Below are positions 1 through 7,979 of a DNA stretch of 64,000 nucleotides, one piece after another. The notes beneath the pieces are model-generated. The model had not been told where the DNA came from. It saw only the letters and a program-made list of their open reading frames with translations, and made no database searches. The translations under genes and the position numbers were made by a program. This stretch comes from Aurantibacter crassamenti (lineage in GTDB: Bacteria > Bacteroidota > Bacteroidia > Flavobacteriales > Flavobacteriaceae), in assembly GCF_016811105.1 (NCBI RefSeq), contig NZ_JAFBGM010000001.1, positions 1,321,126 through 1,385,125 of the forward strand, given 5' to 3'. Each line of letters starts with the position of its first letter. The first letter of the stretch is position 1.

Positions 1-2
1 TT

Positions 3-275
3 TTAGAAAATGGACAGATTTTTCATTCCAATTCTTTAACAAAAGAAGTGAATAAGCTAGAATCAATTTCGAGAAAGGAAGCAAAAACGTATTTTTTGAA
101 ATTAAAAGAGCTATCATTTGCTGACCTTGATTTTAACCATCCAGGCAATCATTATTATTTTTTAGAAGAAGTTAACCTAGATAATAGTTATAAAATAGTA
201 TGGGGGTCAAACAATCATGAAATATCAGATGAGTATTTAGATTTTCACAACCAGCTTAAAGAACTAATCAAATAA
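3..275 (+). CDS. 3' end of an unrecognised protein (5' truncated by window edge)
   Basis: The reading frame is open from the first bases of the window to the stop at 275, so this is the C-terminal ~90 residues of a longer gene and not a short gene starting at the GTG at 48. The peptide is hydrophilic and rich in Lys, Glu, Leu and aromatic residues. No signal peptide, membrane segment or familiar motif is visible. It ends 7 bases before the M4 protease start on the same strand, so the two may be cotranscribed. I do not recognise the family. Confidence 0.55.
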   Translation, partial: LENGQIFHSNSLTKEVNKLESISRKEAKTYFLKLKELSFADLDFNHPGNHYYFLEEVNLDNSYKIVWGSNNHEISDEYLDFHNQLKELIK

Positions 276-282
276 ACCTGTT

Positions 283-3200
283 ATGCAAAGAAAACTACAA
301 ATACTAACATTTGTTTTTTGCACTTTTTTAACGCTTACAATTACAGCGCAAGATACTTTTGATGATAAAAAACATCAAAAAGGCACATCAGCTAAGGCTG
401 GTATGGTGAAAAAGTTTAAAACACTACAGATAGCAAAAGATAAAAATGAAAAAAGCTTAAAAACTGGGCGCACAAATTTTCAAATGCCTTCAGTTTTTAA
501 TAGGGGTTCAATTGGTTCTAAATATGAACATCAAGTACTTAATAAAACGGAAAAGGGCTTACCATTATTTATAAAAAGTGAGGCAAACCAAGAGTCAGTT
601 TCATTAATAGGAAAACAATCTGTAGAAAATGTAGCCAAAGACTATTTGGTAGATGTGAAACATTTACTTCAAATTAACGACCCTACTTCTGAGTTTGTAG
701 AAATTTCAAGTAAGATAGATGGTTTAGGTCAAACCCATATTAAAATGCAACAAGTGTTTCAAGGGGTAAAGGTTCATGGCAGTGAGGTGGTATTGCATTT
801 AGATAAGAGTAAAAAAGTAAGTGCCCTAAATGGTAGAAATCAACCAACACCAATTATTAATAATACAGTGCCAAAATTATCAATTACTGATGCATTAAAG
901 CAAGTTGAAATAGATTTAGGTGTTGTGTTGAATCAAAATAGTTCAGCTAAAAACAATTCCTTTTTAACTGATACTGATTTTGAAGAAGAACTATTAATTT
1001 ATCCTTTTGAAGGTGAGTACATTTTAGCAAGACACTTAACGGTTTATCCGAATCTTATGGATCGTTGGGAGTATTTTGTAGATGCACAAACTGGTCGAAT
1101 ACTAAATAAATATTATCATACCTGTACGTTTTATAATGACTTAAAAAAAGAGAATCATTCCCATTCAGCAGGGTTTACACCTCCTTCAAATGGTAATGGT
1201 AATGATTTAAATGGGGTAAACAGACAGCTTAACACCTACAATATTGAAGGGGTTAATTATTTGATTAACACTTCAGAATCAATGTTCAATGCAGCACAAT
1301 CTGAATTACCTGATAACCCAGTCGGAGCAATTGTAACCTTTGATTTAAAAAATGAAGCTCCAGTTGAAGGTGTTACAGTTTTTCATGTGACATCCACAAG
1401 TAATAACTGGAATAATCCTACTGCAGTTTCAGCTCATTATAATGCTGAGGTTTCTTATGAATATTTTAAAAATACATTCAATAGAAATTCGATTAACGGC
1501 CAAGGTGGTACTATTATTTCTTTTATTAATGTGGCTGCGAATGATGGCGGTGGGTATGATAATGCATTTTGGAACGGAAAAGCAATATTTTATGGTAATG
1601 GTAAAGTTGCCTTTTCTCCTTTTGCAGGTTCATTAGATGTTTCGGGTCATGAAATGTCTCATGGTGTTATAGGGGCTACAGCAAATTTAGAATACCTGAA
1701 TCAGTCTGGTGCAATTAATGAATCTTTTGCTGATATTTTTGGAACAATGATTGATCGTGATGATTGGTTATTGGGTGAAGATATTGTTAATAGAGACTAT
1801 TTTGCTTCTGGTGCAATGCGCGACATGCAGAACCCTAATAACGGTGTAAGTTCTAATGAAACAGGTTGGCAGCCAAAAGACATGACCGAATATTATACGG
1901 GTAGTGAAGATAATGGGGGGGTTCATCTTAATAGTGGTATTGTCAATAGAGCCTATTATTTGGTTGCAACTGATATAAGTAAGAATAAAGCAGAGCAAAT
2001 TTACTACCGTGCCTTAGAAACGTATTTAACAGTATCATCACAATTTATAGATCTTCGGCTTGCTGTTATTCAATCAGCCATAGATTTACATGGTGATAAT
2101 TCACCTGAAGTAATTGCTGTTAAAAATGCATTTGATACGGTAGGTATTACTGATGGTGAAGGCACTGATATTGATAAAGATATTCCTATTGCGAATGGCG
2201 ATGATTTTATTCTAAGTCTTGATATCGATGAGCAAAACCCTAATACATTATATGTTTCTGATACAGAGGCAACAGAATTTCTTCCATTAACGACTACCAG
2301 AATTTTTAGAAAGCCAAGTGTAGCTGATGATGGTAGTTTTGCAATATATGTAACGGAAAATAACACAGTAAATGCCATAAGCTTAGATTTAAATAATGTT
2401 GAAGAGACAGTAATTTCAGAAGAACCTATTTGGGCTGCCGTGTCACTATCAAAAGATGGTACTAAGCTTGCTGCGGTTTTGAATGACCAGTCGAATGTTA
2501 TATTTATTTCTGATTTAGTAAATGGAGATTCAAGGTCTTTCGAGTTGTATAATCCTACTTCTGCAGATGGTGTTACTACGGGGGAAGTATTATATCCTGA
2601 TGCATTAGAATGGGATTATTCTGGGCAATATCTTATTTATGATGCATTGAATAGTTTGCAAAATAGTGATGGTCAAAATATTGAATACTGGGATGTTGGC
2701 GCAATGAAAGTGTGGGATAATCAGAGCAATAGTTATGCTAATGGTAGTATTCAGAAAATATTTACCAATCTACCAGAAGGTGTTAGTATTGGTAATCCTT
2801 CGTTCTCTAAAACTTCAGGTAATATTTTAGCCTTTGATTATTTTGACACGTTAAACGGTGTGTACGAAGTGATAACGGCCAATATTGAAACAGGTGAAGT
2901 CAAAACGGTATATGAGAATAATAAATTGGGTTTTCCAAATTATTCAAAAACCGATGATAAGATAATATTTGATACCTTCAATGGTACTAGTGAAGATATA
3001 TTAGCCATTAATATAGCTGCTGATAAAATCAGTCCGTCAGGCAATGCGTCGGGGTTAATTCCAGATGGTAAATGGGGTGTTTGGTATACAGTAGGTTCTC
3101 GTAGTACATTGAGTAGTGAAAAAGAGATTACTGATTTTAGATTTAACATAACTTCTCCTCCAACGGTAGCTTCAATTAGTGGAAATGTGATCTCTGTAAA

Positions 3201-4221
3201 TCTTCCAAACAATATTAATCCTGGAAATTTAATAGCAACGTTTGCGAATTCAGCTAGTGCTACAGTTTCTATTTCTGGTGTAAATCAACAGAGTGGTGCA
3301 ACTGCAAATGATTTTAGCAATTCAGTTGTCTATACGGTAACTGCTGAAGATGGGTCTACTAAGAACTTTACAGTAAATCTTGGCGAGGGCATTCCTAATA
3401 ATCCTAATGACGATGATAATGATGGTGTGCTTAATGCAGATGATCAGTGCCCAAATACACCGTTTGGTGCAGCAGTTGATGTCGCCGGGTGTCCAATTTT
3501 CTCATTACCTAACAACAATTTTAGTGTGGCTGCTAAAGATGAATCGTGTATTGATAGCAATAACGGTAGTATCACTATTGCGGCACAAGCAAATTACAAT
3601 TATACAGCAACACTAACCGGAAGTGCGGTTAGTAAAACAGATAGTTTTACGAGCTCAGTTTCTTTTTCAGATTTAGAAAGCGGGTCTTACGTTGTGTGTA
3701 TTACAGTTCAAGGTGAGACGGGGTATGAAAGTTGTTTTGATGTGAATATTTCTGAGCCAGAAGCACTCTCAGTGAGTTCAAAAATCAATCTAAGTGCTAA
3801 ATCGGTTCAGTTAAATTTATCAGGTGCTGATGAATATGTCATTTCATTTAATGATGAGGTGATTGTGACCAGTAAGTCAGAGTTGACTATCCCTTTGAGA
3901 GCCTCTATGACAAAGTTGACTGTTAAAACCGATAAAATTTGCCAAGGTTTATATGAAGAGAATTTTGATTTGAACGATGTAATTATTGTATATCCAAATC
4001 CTGTAAAAAGCGGAGAAATTTCAGTAGCACTTGGTAAAACGTATGAAAAATCAGTACCAATACAGTTGAATACTTTTGATGGTAGACTGGTTCTGCAAAA
4101 GAATATAGCGCCAAATACAAGTGAGATTAAACTTGATGCTGAAAGCCTAACTGCGGGAGTTTATGTGTTATCAGTTCAGGTAGACGGAGAAGCAAGAACA
4201 TTTAAAATAATAAAACAATGA
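283..4221 (+). CDS. Secreted M4 (thermolysin-like) metallopeptidase with T9SS sorting domain
   Basis: A zinc endopeptidase, probably exported by Sec and then by the type IX system. Residues 1-22 are a signal peptide. An FTP/PepSY-type propeptide covers ~80-280 and the M4 catalytic domain ~290-670. The zinc motif HEMSH is at 456-460, the third ligand Glu480 lies in GAINESFAD, and His548 in GGVHLNSG matches the transition-state histidine of thermolysin. After the catalytic domain come a WD40/PD40-like propeller (~690-960), an Ig-like stretch, a calcium-binding thrombospondin-type-3 motif (DDDNDGV, ~1043), and a C-terminal domain from ~1235 opening with YPNP, typical of T9SS type A sorting signals. 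At 1312 residues it is far longer than thermolysin because of these appendages. It overlaps the next gene by 4 bases (ATGA), indicating coupling. All M4 catalytic residues I can check are present, so activity is likely; the natural substrate is unknown. Confidence 0.93.
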   Translation: MQRKLQILTFVFCTFLTLTITAQDTFDDKKHQKGTSAKAGMVKKFKTLQIAKDKNEKSLKTGRTNFQMPSVFNRGSIGSKYEHQVLNKTEKGLPLFIKSEANQESVSLIGKQSVENVAKDYLVDVKHLLQINDPTSEFVEISSKIDGLGQTHIKMQQVFQGVKVHGSEVVLHLDKSKKVSALNGRNQPTPIINNTVPKLSITDALKQVEIDLGVVLNQNSSAKNNSFLTDTDFEEELLIYPFEGEYILARHLTVYPNLMDRWEYFVDAQTGRILNKYYHTCTFYNDLKKENHSHSAGFTPPSNGNGNDLNGVNRQLNTYNIEGVNYLINTSESMFNAAQSELPDNPVGAIVTFDLKNEAPVEGVTVFHVTSTSNNWNNPTAVSAHYNAEVSYEYFKNTFNRNSINGQGGTIISFINVAANDGGGYDNAFWNGKAIFYGNGKVAFSPFAGSLDVSGHEMSHGVIGATANLEYLNQSGAINESFADIFGTMIDRDDWLLGEDIVNRDYFASGAMRDMQNPNNGVSSNETGWQPKDMTEYYTGSEDNGGVHLNSGIVNRAYYLVATDISKNKAEQIYYRALETYLTVSSQFIDLRLAVIQSAIDLHGDNSPEVIAVKNAFDTVGITDGEGTDIDKDIPIANGDDFILSLDIDEQNPNTLYVSDTEATEFLPLTTTRIFRKPSVADDGSFAIYVTENNTVNAISLDLNNVEETVISEEPIWAAVSLSKDGTKLAAVLNDQSNVIFISDLVNGDSRSFELYNPTSADGVTTGEVLYPDALEWDYSGQYLIYDALNSLQNSDGQNIEYWDVGAMKVWDNQSNSYANGSIQKIFTNLPEGVSIGNPSFSKTSGNILAFDYFDTLNGVYEVITANIETGEVKTVYENNKLGFPNYSKTDDKIIFDTFNGTSEDILAINIAADKISPSGNASGLIPDGKWGVWYTVGSRSTLSSEKEITDFRFNITSPPTVASISGNVISVNLPNNINPGNLIATFANSASATVSISGVNQQSGATANDFSNSVVYTVTAEDGSTKNFTVNLGEGIPNNPNDDDNDGVLNADDQCPNTPFGAAVDVAGCPIFSLPNNNFSVAAKDESCIDSNNGSITIAAQANYNYTATLTGSAVSKTDSFTSSVSFSDLESGSYVVCITVQGETGYESCFDVNISEPEALSVSSKINLSAKSVQLNLSGADEYVISFNDEVIVTSKSELTIPLRASMTKLTVKTDKICQGLYEENFDLNDVIIVYPNPVKSGEISVALGKTYEKSVPIQLNTFDGRLVLQKNIAPNTSEIKLDAESLTAGVYVLSVQVDGEARTFKIIKQ

Positions 4222-4919
4222 GAGTAATAAAGTTAACAATGTCGCTGCTATTACTATTGATTTTAACTGCATGCCCCGGAAGTAAGGATGATGGCTCTGT
4301 TATTGACCCAATTGGCGATCCAGGTAGTGTGAATTTGGTTTTTCCGGAAAACAATTCTGAATGCACAGAAGGTGCTGCAGTTGGTGATTCTCAAAGTACA
4401 ATAACCTTTCAGTGGGAAGCTGCACAAAATGCTAATAGCTATGAGGTAAATCTTAAGAATCTTGAAAATGGTGATACTCAAAAAACAGAATCAAATACGA
4501 ATGATGTTGATATTACACTAAAAAGTAATACACCGTATGAATGGTATGTTGTTTCAAGAAGTAGTAATTCAGAAGTTGCACCAGCTAGTGCTAAATGGAA
4601 ATTCTATAATGCCGGTGCTGGAGTGTTGAATTATGCGCCATTTCCTGCGGCAGCAGTTAATCCAAAAAGAGGTGAATCTATTGCTGCTACAACTTCCGTA
4701 ACGCTTGAATGGCAAGGTGATGATGTTGATAATGATATAGCCGAATTTGAAGTGCTTTTTGGAACAATAGCCACGCCCGATACAAGTATAGGAGCAACTG
4801 TCCAAAGTTCAATAGCTACAAATATAGTTTCAGGACAGACTTATTATTGGCAAGTAATAACAAAAGATAAAGCAGGCAATACTTCTCAATCGGAGATTTT
4901 TAGTTTTAAAATTCAGTAA
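4218..4919 (+). CDS. Lipoprotein with two fibronectin-III-like domains
   Basis: A 233-residue SPII lipoprotein. The leader ends in LTAC with the lipobox cysteine near residue 19, followed by a Gly/Ser/Asp-rich linker. Two beta-sandwich repeats follow (~35-130 and ~140-233). Each carries the fibronectin-type-III hallmarks W-x-Y/W-V before a Ser/Ala-rich strand ('YEWYVVSR', 'YYWQVITKD'). The start overlaps the stop of the M4 protease by 4 bases, so it is translationally coupled to it and probably a surface partner, for example a tether or inhibitor. That role is inference from position only. Confidence 0.75.
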   Translation: MRVIKLTMSLLLLLILTACPGSKDDGSVIDPIGDPGSVNLVFPENNSECTEGAAVGDSQSTITFQWEAAQNANSYEVNLKNLENGDTQKTESNTNDVDITLKSNTPYEWYVVSRSSNSEVAPASAKWKFYNAGAGVLNYAPFPAAAVNPKRGESIAATTSVTLEWQGDDVDNDIAEFEVLFGTIATPDTSIGATVQSSIATNIVSGQTYYWQVITKDKAGNTSQSEIFSFKIQ

Positions 4920-5193
4920 TCAATAGTGTTGTGCTAACAATTAAACAGTAGTTGTTTTCTGTTAGTTATGTTATAATTGAAATTCGATGCGATGTCAGAT
5001 TTTGAGTTAGTTTGGTTGATACCCTGCGTTAAACTTTTTAATGTGGGGTTGTGCCAAACTATTGATGTTTAAATTACTTAAAAAAGTGTTTTTTAACTAA
5101 AATATCCGTTGTTTAGCCAGTATTTGGACAAATCCTTTAGGGTAGCATAACCTTTGTGTTGTTATAAGTATGTAACGATAAAATGAAGAGGTT

Positions 5194-5364
5194 ATGAAGA
5201 CAACATTACTTATTAAGGAGATTTATTTAGAAGGATTTAGAAATTTGGGGAGTTATATCCAAAAGAACTATATGAAGGTTCTAGCGTGGTTTAGTTTCTT
5301 TTTAATTTTAATAAGCCTTTATGCATTGATATTTAGAATATCTACAGGATTTGCATTTGATTAA
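5194..5364 (+). CDS. Small membrane protein, copy 1 (56 aa)
   Basis: A short gene of 57 codons with an ATG start behind the purine-rich GAAGAGG. The protein has a charged N-terminal half (KEIYLEGFRNLGS) and one hydrophobic membrane helix at about residues 30-50, ending in STGFAFD. A second copy lies at 10114-10272. Between the two, nearly all base changes over the 50 shared codons are synonymous, which is strong evidence that the frame is translated. A strong hairpin terminator follows 34 bases after the stop. From memory it resembles small Bacteroidota membrane proteins catalogued as DUF6747; that name is unverified and no function is known to me. Confidence 0.8.
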   Translation: MKTTLLIKEIYLEGFRNLGSYIQKNYMKVLAWFSFFLILISLYALIFRISTGFAFD

Positions 5365-5440
5365 CATCAAGGCTAGTCCAAATTACAAATTAAGGATAAA
5401 AAGCACCTTGCGGAGCGCAAGGTGCTTTTTATTGAAATAA
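5210..5440 (+). repeat. Long direct repeat, copy 1 (small gene body + terminator)
   Basis: About 230 bases starting inside codon 6 of the small membrane gene and running past its terminator recur in the same orientation at 10118-10351, with roughly 90% identity by eye. The promoter and the first codons are not part of the repeat. The two copies bracket the lipoprotein/response regulator/kinase genes. Confidence 0.85.
5398..5430 (+). terminator. Rho-independent terminator, probably bidirectional
   Basis: The inverted repeat AGCACCTTGCG/CGCAAGGTGCT has a 3-base GAG loop, flanked by A5 on the left and T5 on the right. It can terminate the small gene on the plus strand and also read-through from the lipoprotein gene on the minus strand. 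A diverged copy is at 10307-10340. Confidence 0.85.
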
Positions 5441-5531
5441 TTAGATAGAAAGTCGCAATTTTTTATCATGAAAATTTCTACTAGATATAGCCAAAATGAA
5501 TATAGAAGCGTTGGTAGATAATTGTCCACAC

Positions 5532-7226
5532 TTAGAATTGTTTTCTAAAAGTTCCACCAAAAGCATTAATGTTTGTGGTAATCGGTCCTGTTTTACTAGT
5601 GGCTATCTCCACCCACCAAATTTGATTATTACCTAAATTGGAGTCCGCTTTACTTGGAATGAAAAGCGAATAAATAATATAATTACCATCATTTGACCAT
5701 GATACATTAGGATAAGCGCTGCCGTGGTCTACCAAAACAAGTTCCTTTATTTTTCCTGTAGTTATATTTATAGTTTTTATAGCTTTTGCATATGTTGATC
5801 CAACAAAATCGCCCCCTCGCTCCATAAAAACAAGACTATTTCCGTCTGGAGACCAGTCTACTACATCAAATAAATCAGAATTACTTTCGTAAACAATATT
5901 TGAATGAATAGTGCCGTCATTGGATACATCGGCTACCTTTAAGTATGATCCATTTACATAAGAAAGCTTTCCGGTAGATGACCAAGCTGCATTGAAACCT
6001 TCTGTGTCACTACTTAGAACTTTGCCATTTTCATCAATAATGTAAATTACGCAGTAGTCATCCGATACATTACTTAGGCTTCGATTATTTCCGCAAACAG
6101 TCAATGCACCTCTTTTTCTATAGGCGTCCCATGCTACTCGTTTGACTTCTAGGTCTAATGCATCTTGATTGTAGATAGACCCATCAAATTCAAATCTTCC
6201 TGGGCTTCCTAAAGTTTCAAACAAAAGCGTTTCATCTCCGGTTGCTAAGTTAATGCGATATAATTCAGTTTGACTATTCGGTATTATTTGTGAGTCAGTA
6301 TTTGGCAAAGGGTTAAAAACCGTTTTGCCTAGAGTGATTTGTTTGTCATCAAACCAGTAGGGAATGCTCGAAATAACCTCTGTTGAAATATTATCGTAAT
6401 TCACTAGGTTACTTCCATTTAACTTCATGGTTGAAGCGACTTGAGTGTCTGAGTTAATGAATAAAATTTCATCGTTCCCAGGATAGTTTAATAAGTTAGA
6501 TGGCATCGGTTCGGGTTGGGTAACTTCCTTTTCGTAGCTAACTTTAATTTTATCAATTGATAGTGTTATGTTTTCCAAATCGTAATAAGTGGATGAAACA
6601 TCAAAGTAGAGCCATTTAGGCGGCAATTTACCTAAATAAGCCTCAATTTCATTTTTATCCAAAGACAATTTTATAAGTGTCCAATCAGTTCCAATAATAT
6701 CACCATGTGTATTTAAGAACTGCACACTTTTACTTTCAAAACCATCATAAATTAAGGTGTTCCCTAAAAGAGATACTCCTAAAGGATTGTTTAATAGTGT
6801 TAATGGGGTTGATGCTTTTACATAGAAGGAAACATGGATTTTATCGGGAATACTATCAATATTCAATGGATGATATGCATTGGCGTATAAAGTGCCAAAT
6901 GATCTATTGTCTAAATCGCATTTATTTTGACTGCTTAATTCTAAATAATTCGCGCCGTCTCGGGCCTCTGTTGATTCTATTATTGTCGATGAACCACATA
7001 AAATCCATGTATTGTCATTTTCTTCAAAGCTTCCATTGGCAAGAAGATTCTCAATTATAGCAGCTTTTTCTGGAAGTTGATCTGGGTCATATGAAGAAAT
7101 ATCTGAAGTGGGAATATTTGCGCTACCACCTTCATTGGGTTTATGCGGTTCTGATATTGGACTATCTTTTTGACAGCCTGTTGTTAAAAAGGTTAAAAGT
7201 AAAAATATCAACAATCGATTTCTCAT
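5532..7226 (-). CDS. Lipoprotein with CBM-like domain and PD40/TolB-like propeller
   Basis: A surface or periplasmic lipoprotein of about 564 residues. I choose the ATG at 7226 because it opens directly into a good SPII leader (MRNRLLIFLLL...TTGC). The longer frame would need a TTG at 7256 that lies inside the likely promoter. After a low-complexity linker, ~50-240 looks like a jelly-roll carbohydrate-binding module (opening with 'ANGSFEEND'). Residues ~250-564 form a propeller with PD40-type repeats ('WSPDGNSLVF', 'WSNDGNYIIY'). No catalytic motif is visible, so binding or sensing is more likely than hydrolysis. It lies 3' of the response regulator on the same strand, and its promoter shares a ~50-base block with that of the kinase operon, suggesting it is a regulatory target. 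The true ligand is unknown. Confidence 0.75.
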   Translation of the reverse strand: MRNRLLIFLLLTFLTTGCQKDSPISEPHKPNEGGSANIPTSDISSYDPDQLPEKAAIIENLLANGSFEENDNTWILCGSSTIIESTEARDGANYLELSSQNKCDLDNRSFGTLYANAYHPLNIDSIPDKIHVSFYVKASTPLTLLNNPLGVSLLGNTLIYDGFESKSVQFLNTHGDIIGTDWTLIKLSLDKNEIEAYLGKLPPKWLYFDVSSTYYDLENITLSIDKIKVSYEKEVTQPEPMPSNLLNYPGNDEILFINSDTQVASTMKLNGSNLVNYDNISTEVISSIPYWFDDKQITLGKTVFNPLPNTDSQIIPNSQTELYRINLATGDETLLFETLGSPGRFEFDGSIYNQDALDLEVKRVAWDAYRKRGALTVCGNNRSLSNVSDDYCVIYIIDENGKVLSSDTEGFNAAWSSTGKLSYVNGSYLKVADVSNDGTIHSNIVYESNSDLFDVVDWSPDGNSLVFMERGGDFVGSTYAKAIKTINITTGKIKELVLVDHGSAYPNVSWSNDGNYIIYSLFIPSKADSNLGNNQIWWVEIATSKTGPITTNINAFGGTFRKQF

Positions 7227-7285
7227 AGCTATTCTCTTATAGTTTTCTATATACAATATGTAGCATTATGAGATTACAAGAAAAA

Positions 7286-7336
7286 AAGAGCAAAAAAATA
7301 CTCGAAAACCAGTAGAAAAAAATACTTGAGAATGAG
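7286..7336. promoter_or_regulatory. Shared promoter block A, upstream of the lipoprotein gene
   Basis: This block begins with AGAGCAAAAAAA and contains CAGTAGAAAA and two TACT cores exactly 24 bases apart (7299 and 7323). The same arrangement occurs at 10032-10080 upstream of the histidine kinase operon, also with a 24-base core spacing. In both cases the sequence ATATTGTA on the minus strand follows 32-34 bases downstream, a plausible position for the promoter core. Binding of the neighbouring LuxR-type regulator is inference. Confidence 0.6.
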
Positions 7337-7346
7337 TAAGTCAGTA

Positions 7347-7979
7347 TTATATTAATTTTTGTTCAATTGCAATTTTCACTAATTGCGCAGCATTAGTTAC
7401 TCCCATTTTTTGAATTAAGTTACGACGATGGGTTTCAACGGTTAGCGGACTAATAACTAATTTTTTTGCGATTTGTGGTGTAGTGATACCCTCTGATACT
7501 AAAATTAAAATCTCTTTTTCACGGCGAGTCAATTTTGGAATTGCATTAGTATTAAAAATTGAATCGGCCAAGATAGTATGGATTTCACCGCTAAAATATG
7601 ATTGACCCTTATGAATTTGATGTATTGCGGTAACCAGTTCTTTGGATGTGACATTTTTTAATAGATAACCCTTAGCACCATTTTTAATCATTTGTTTTAC
7701 AATACTAGGGTTGTTGTAAGTGCTAAGACCAATAATTTTAATGTGAGGGTGTTTTTTTGTGATTTTTTTACAAACTTCTACGCCGTTCATGTCTGGCAAA
7801 TTAACATCTAGCACTATTACATTGGTAATAATTATTTTTAAAGAAGAAAATAAATCGGCTGCATTATTAAAACATTTGATAACCTCAATAGAATCGTCTT
7901 CACCTAAAGAAGTACGCAATCCTTCTATCACTAACGGGTGGTCATCAACGACTATTACCTTTATTTTTTCTGATTTCAT
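7347..7979 (-). CDS. LuxR/NarL-family response regulator
   Basis: A 210-residue cytoplasmic transcription regulator. The receiver domain (~6-120) has the acidic pair Asp12/Asp13 (VVDDHP), the phosphoacceptor Asp58 (VIVLDVNLPD) and Lys near 108 (KGYLLK). A LuxR-type helix-turn-helix (~145-208) shows the typical LTRREKEIL and VETHRRNLIQKMG motifs. Its start overlaps the stop of the sensor kinase by 4 bases (ATGA), so the pair is co-translated and almost certainly cognate. Likely targets are the two promoters that share the repeated block (7286-7336 and 10032-10080), including its own operon. Confidence 0.92.
   Translation of the reverse strand: MKSEKIKVIVVDDHPLVIEGLRTSLGEDDSIEVIKCFNNAADLFSSLKIIITNVIVLDVNLPDMNGVEVCKKITKKHPHIKIIGLSTYNNPSIVKQMIKNGAKGYLLKNVTSKELVTAIHQIHKGQSYFSGEIHTILADSIFNTNAIPKLTRREKEILILVSEGITTPQIAKKLVISPLTVETHRRNLIQKMGVTNAAQLVKIAIEQKLI

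Noticed and set aside
48-275. A complete 75-residue gene starting at GTG 48
   Set aside because: The frame is open upstream to the window edge, so this is the end of a longer gene.
7227-7256. Longer lipoprotein frame starting at TTG 7256
   Set aside because: The extra 10 residues precede a complete SPII leader beginning at the ATG at 7226, and the TTG lies in the likely promoter core.
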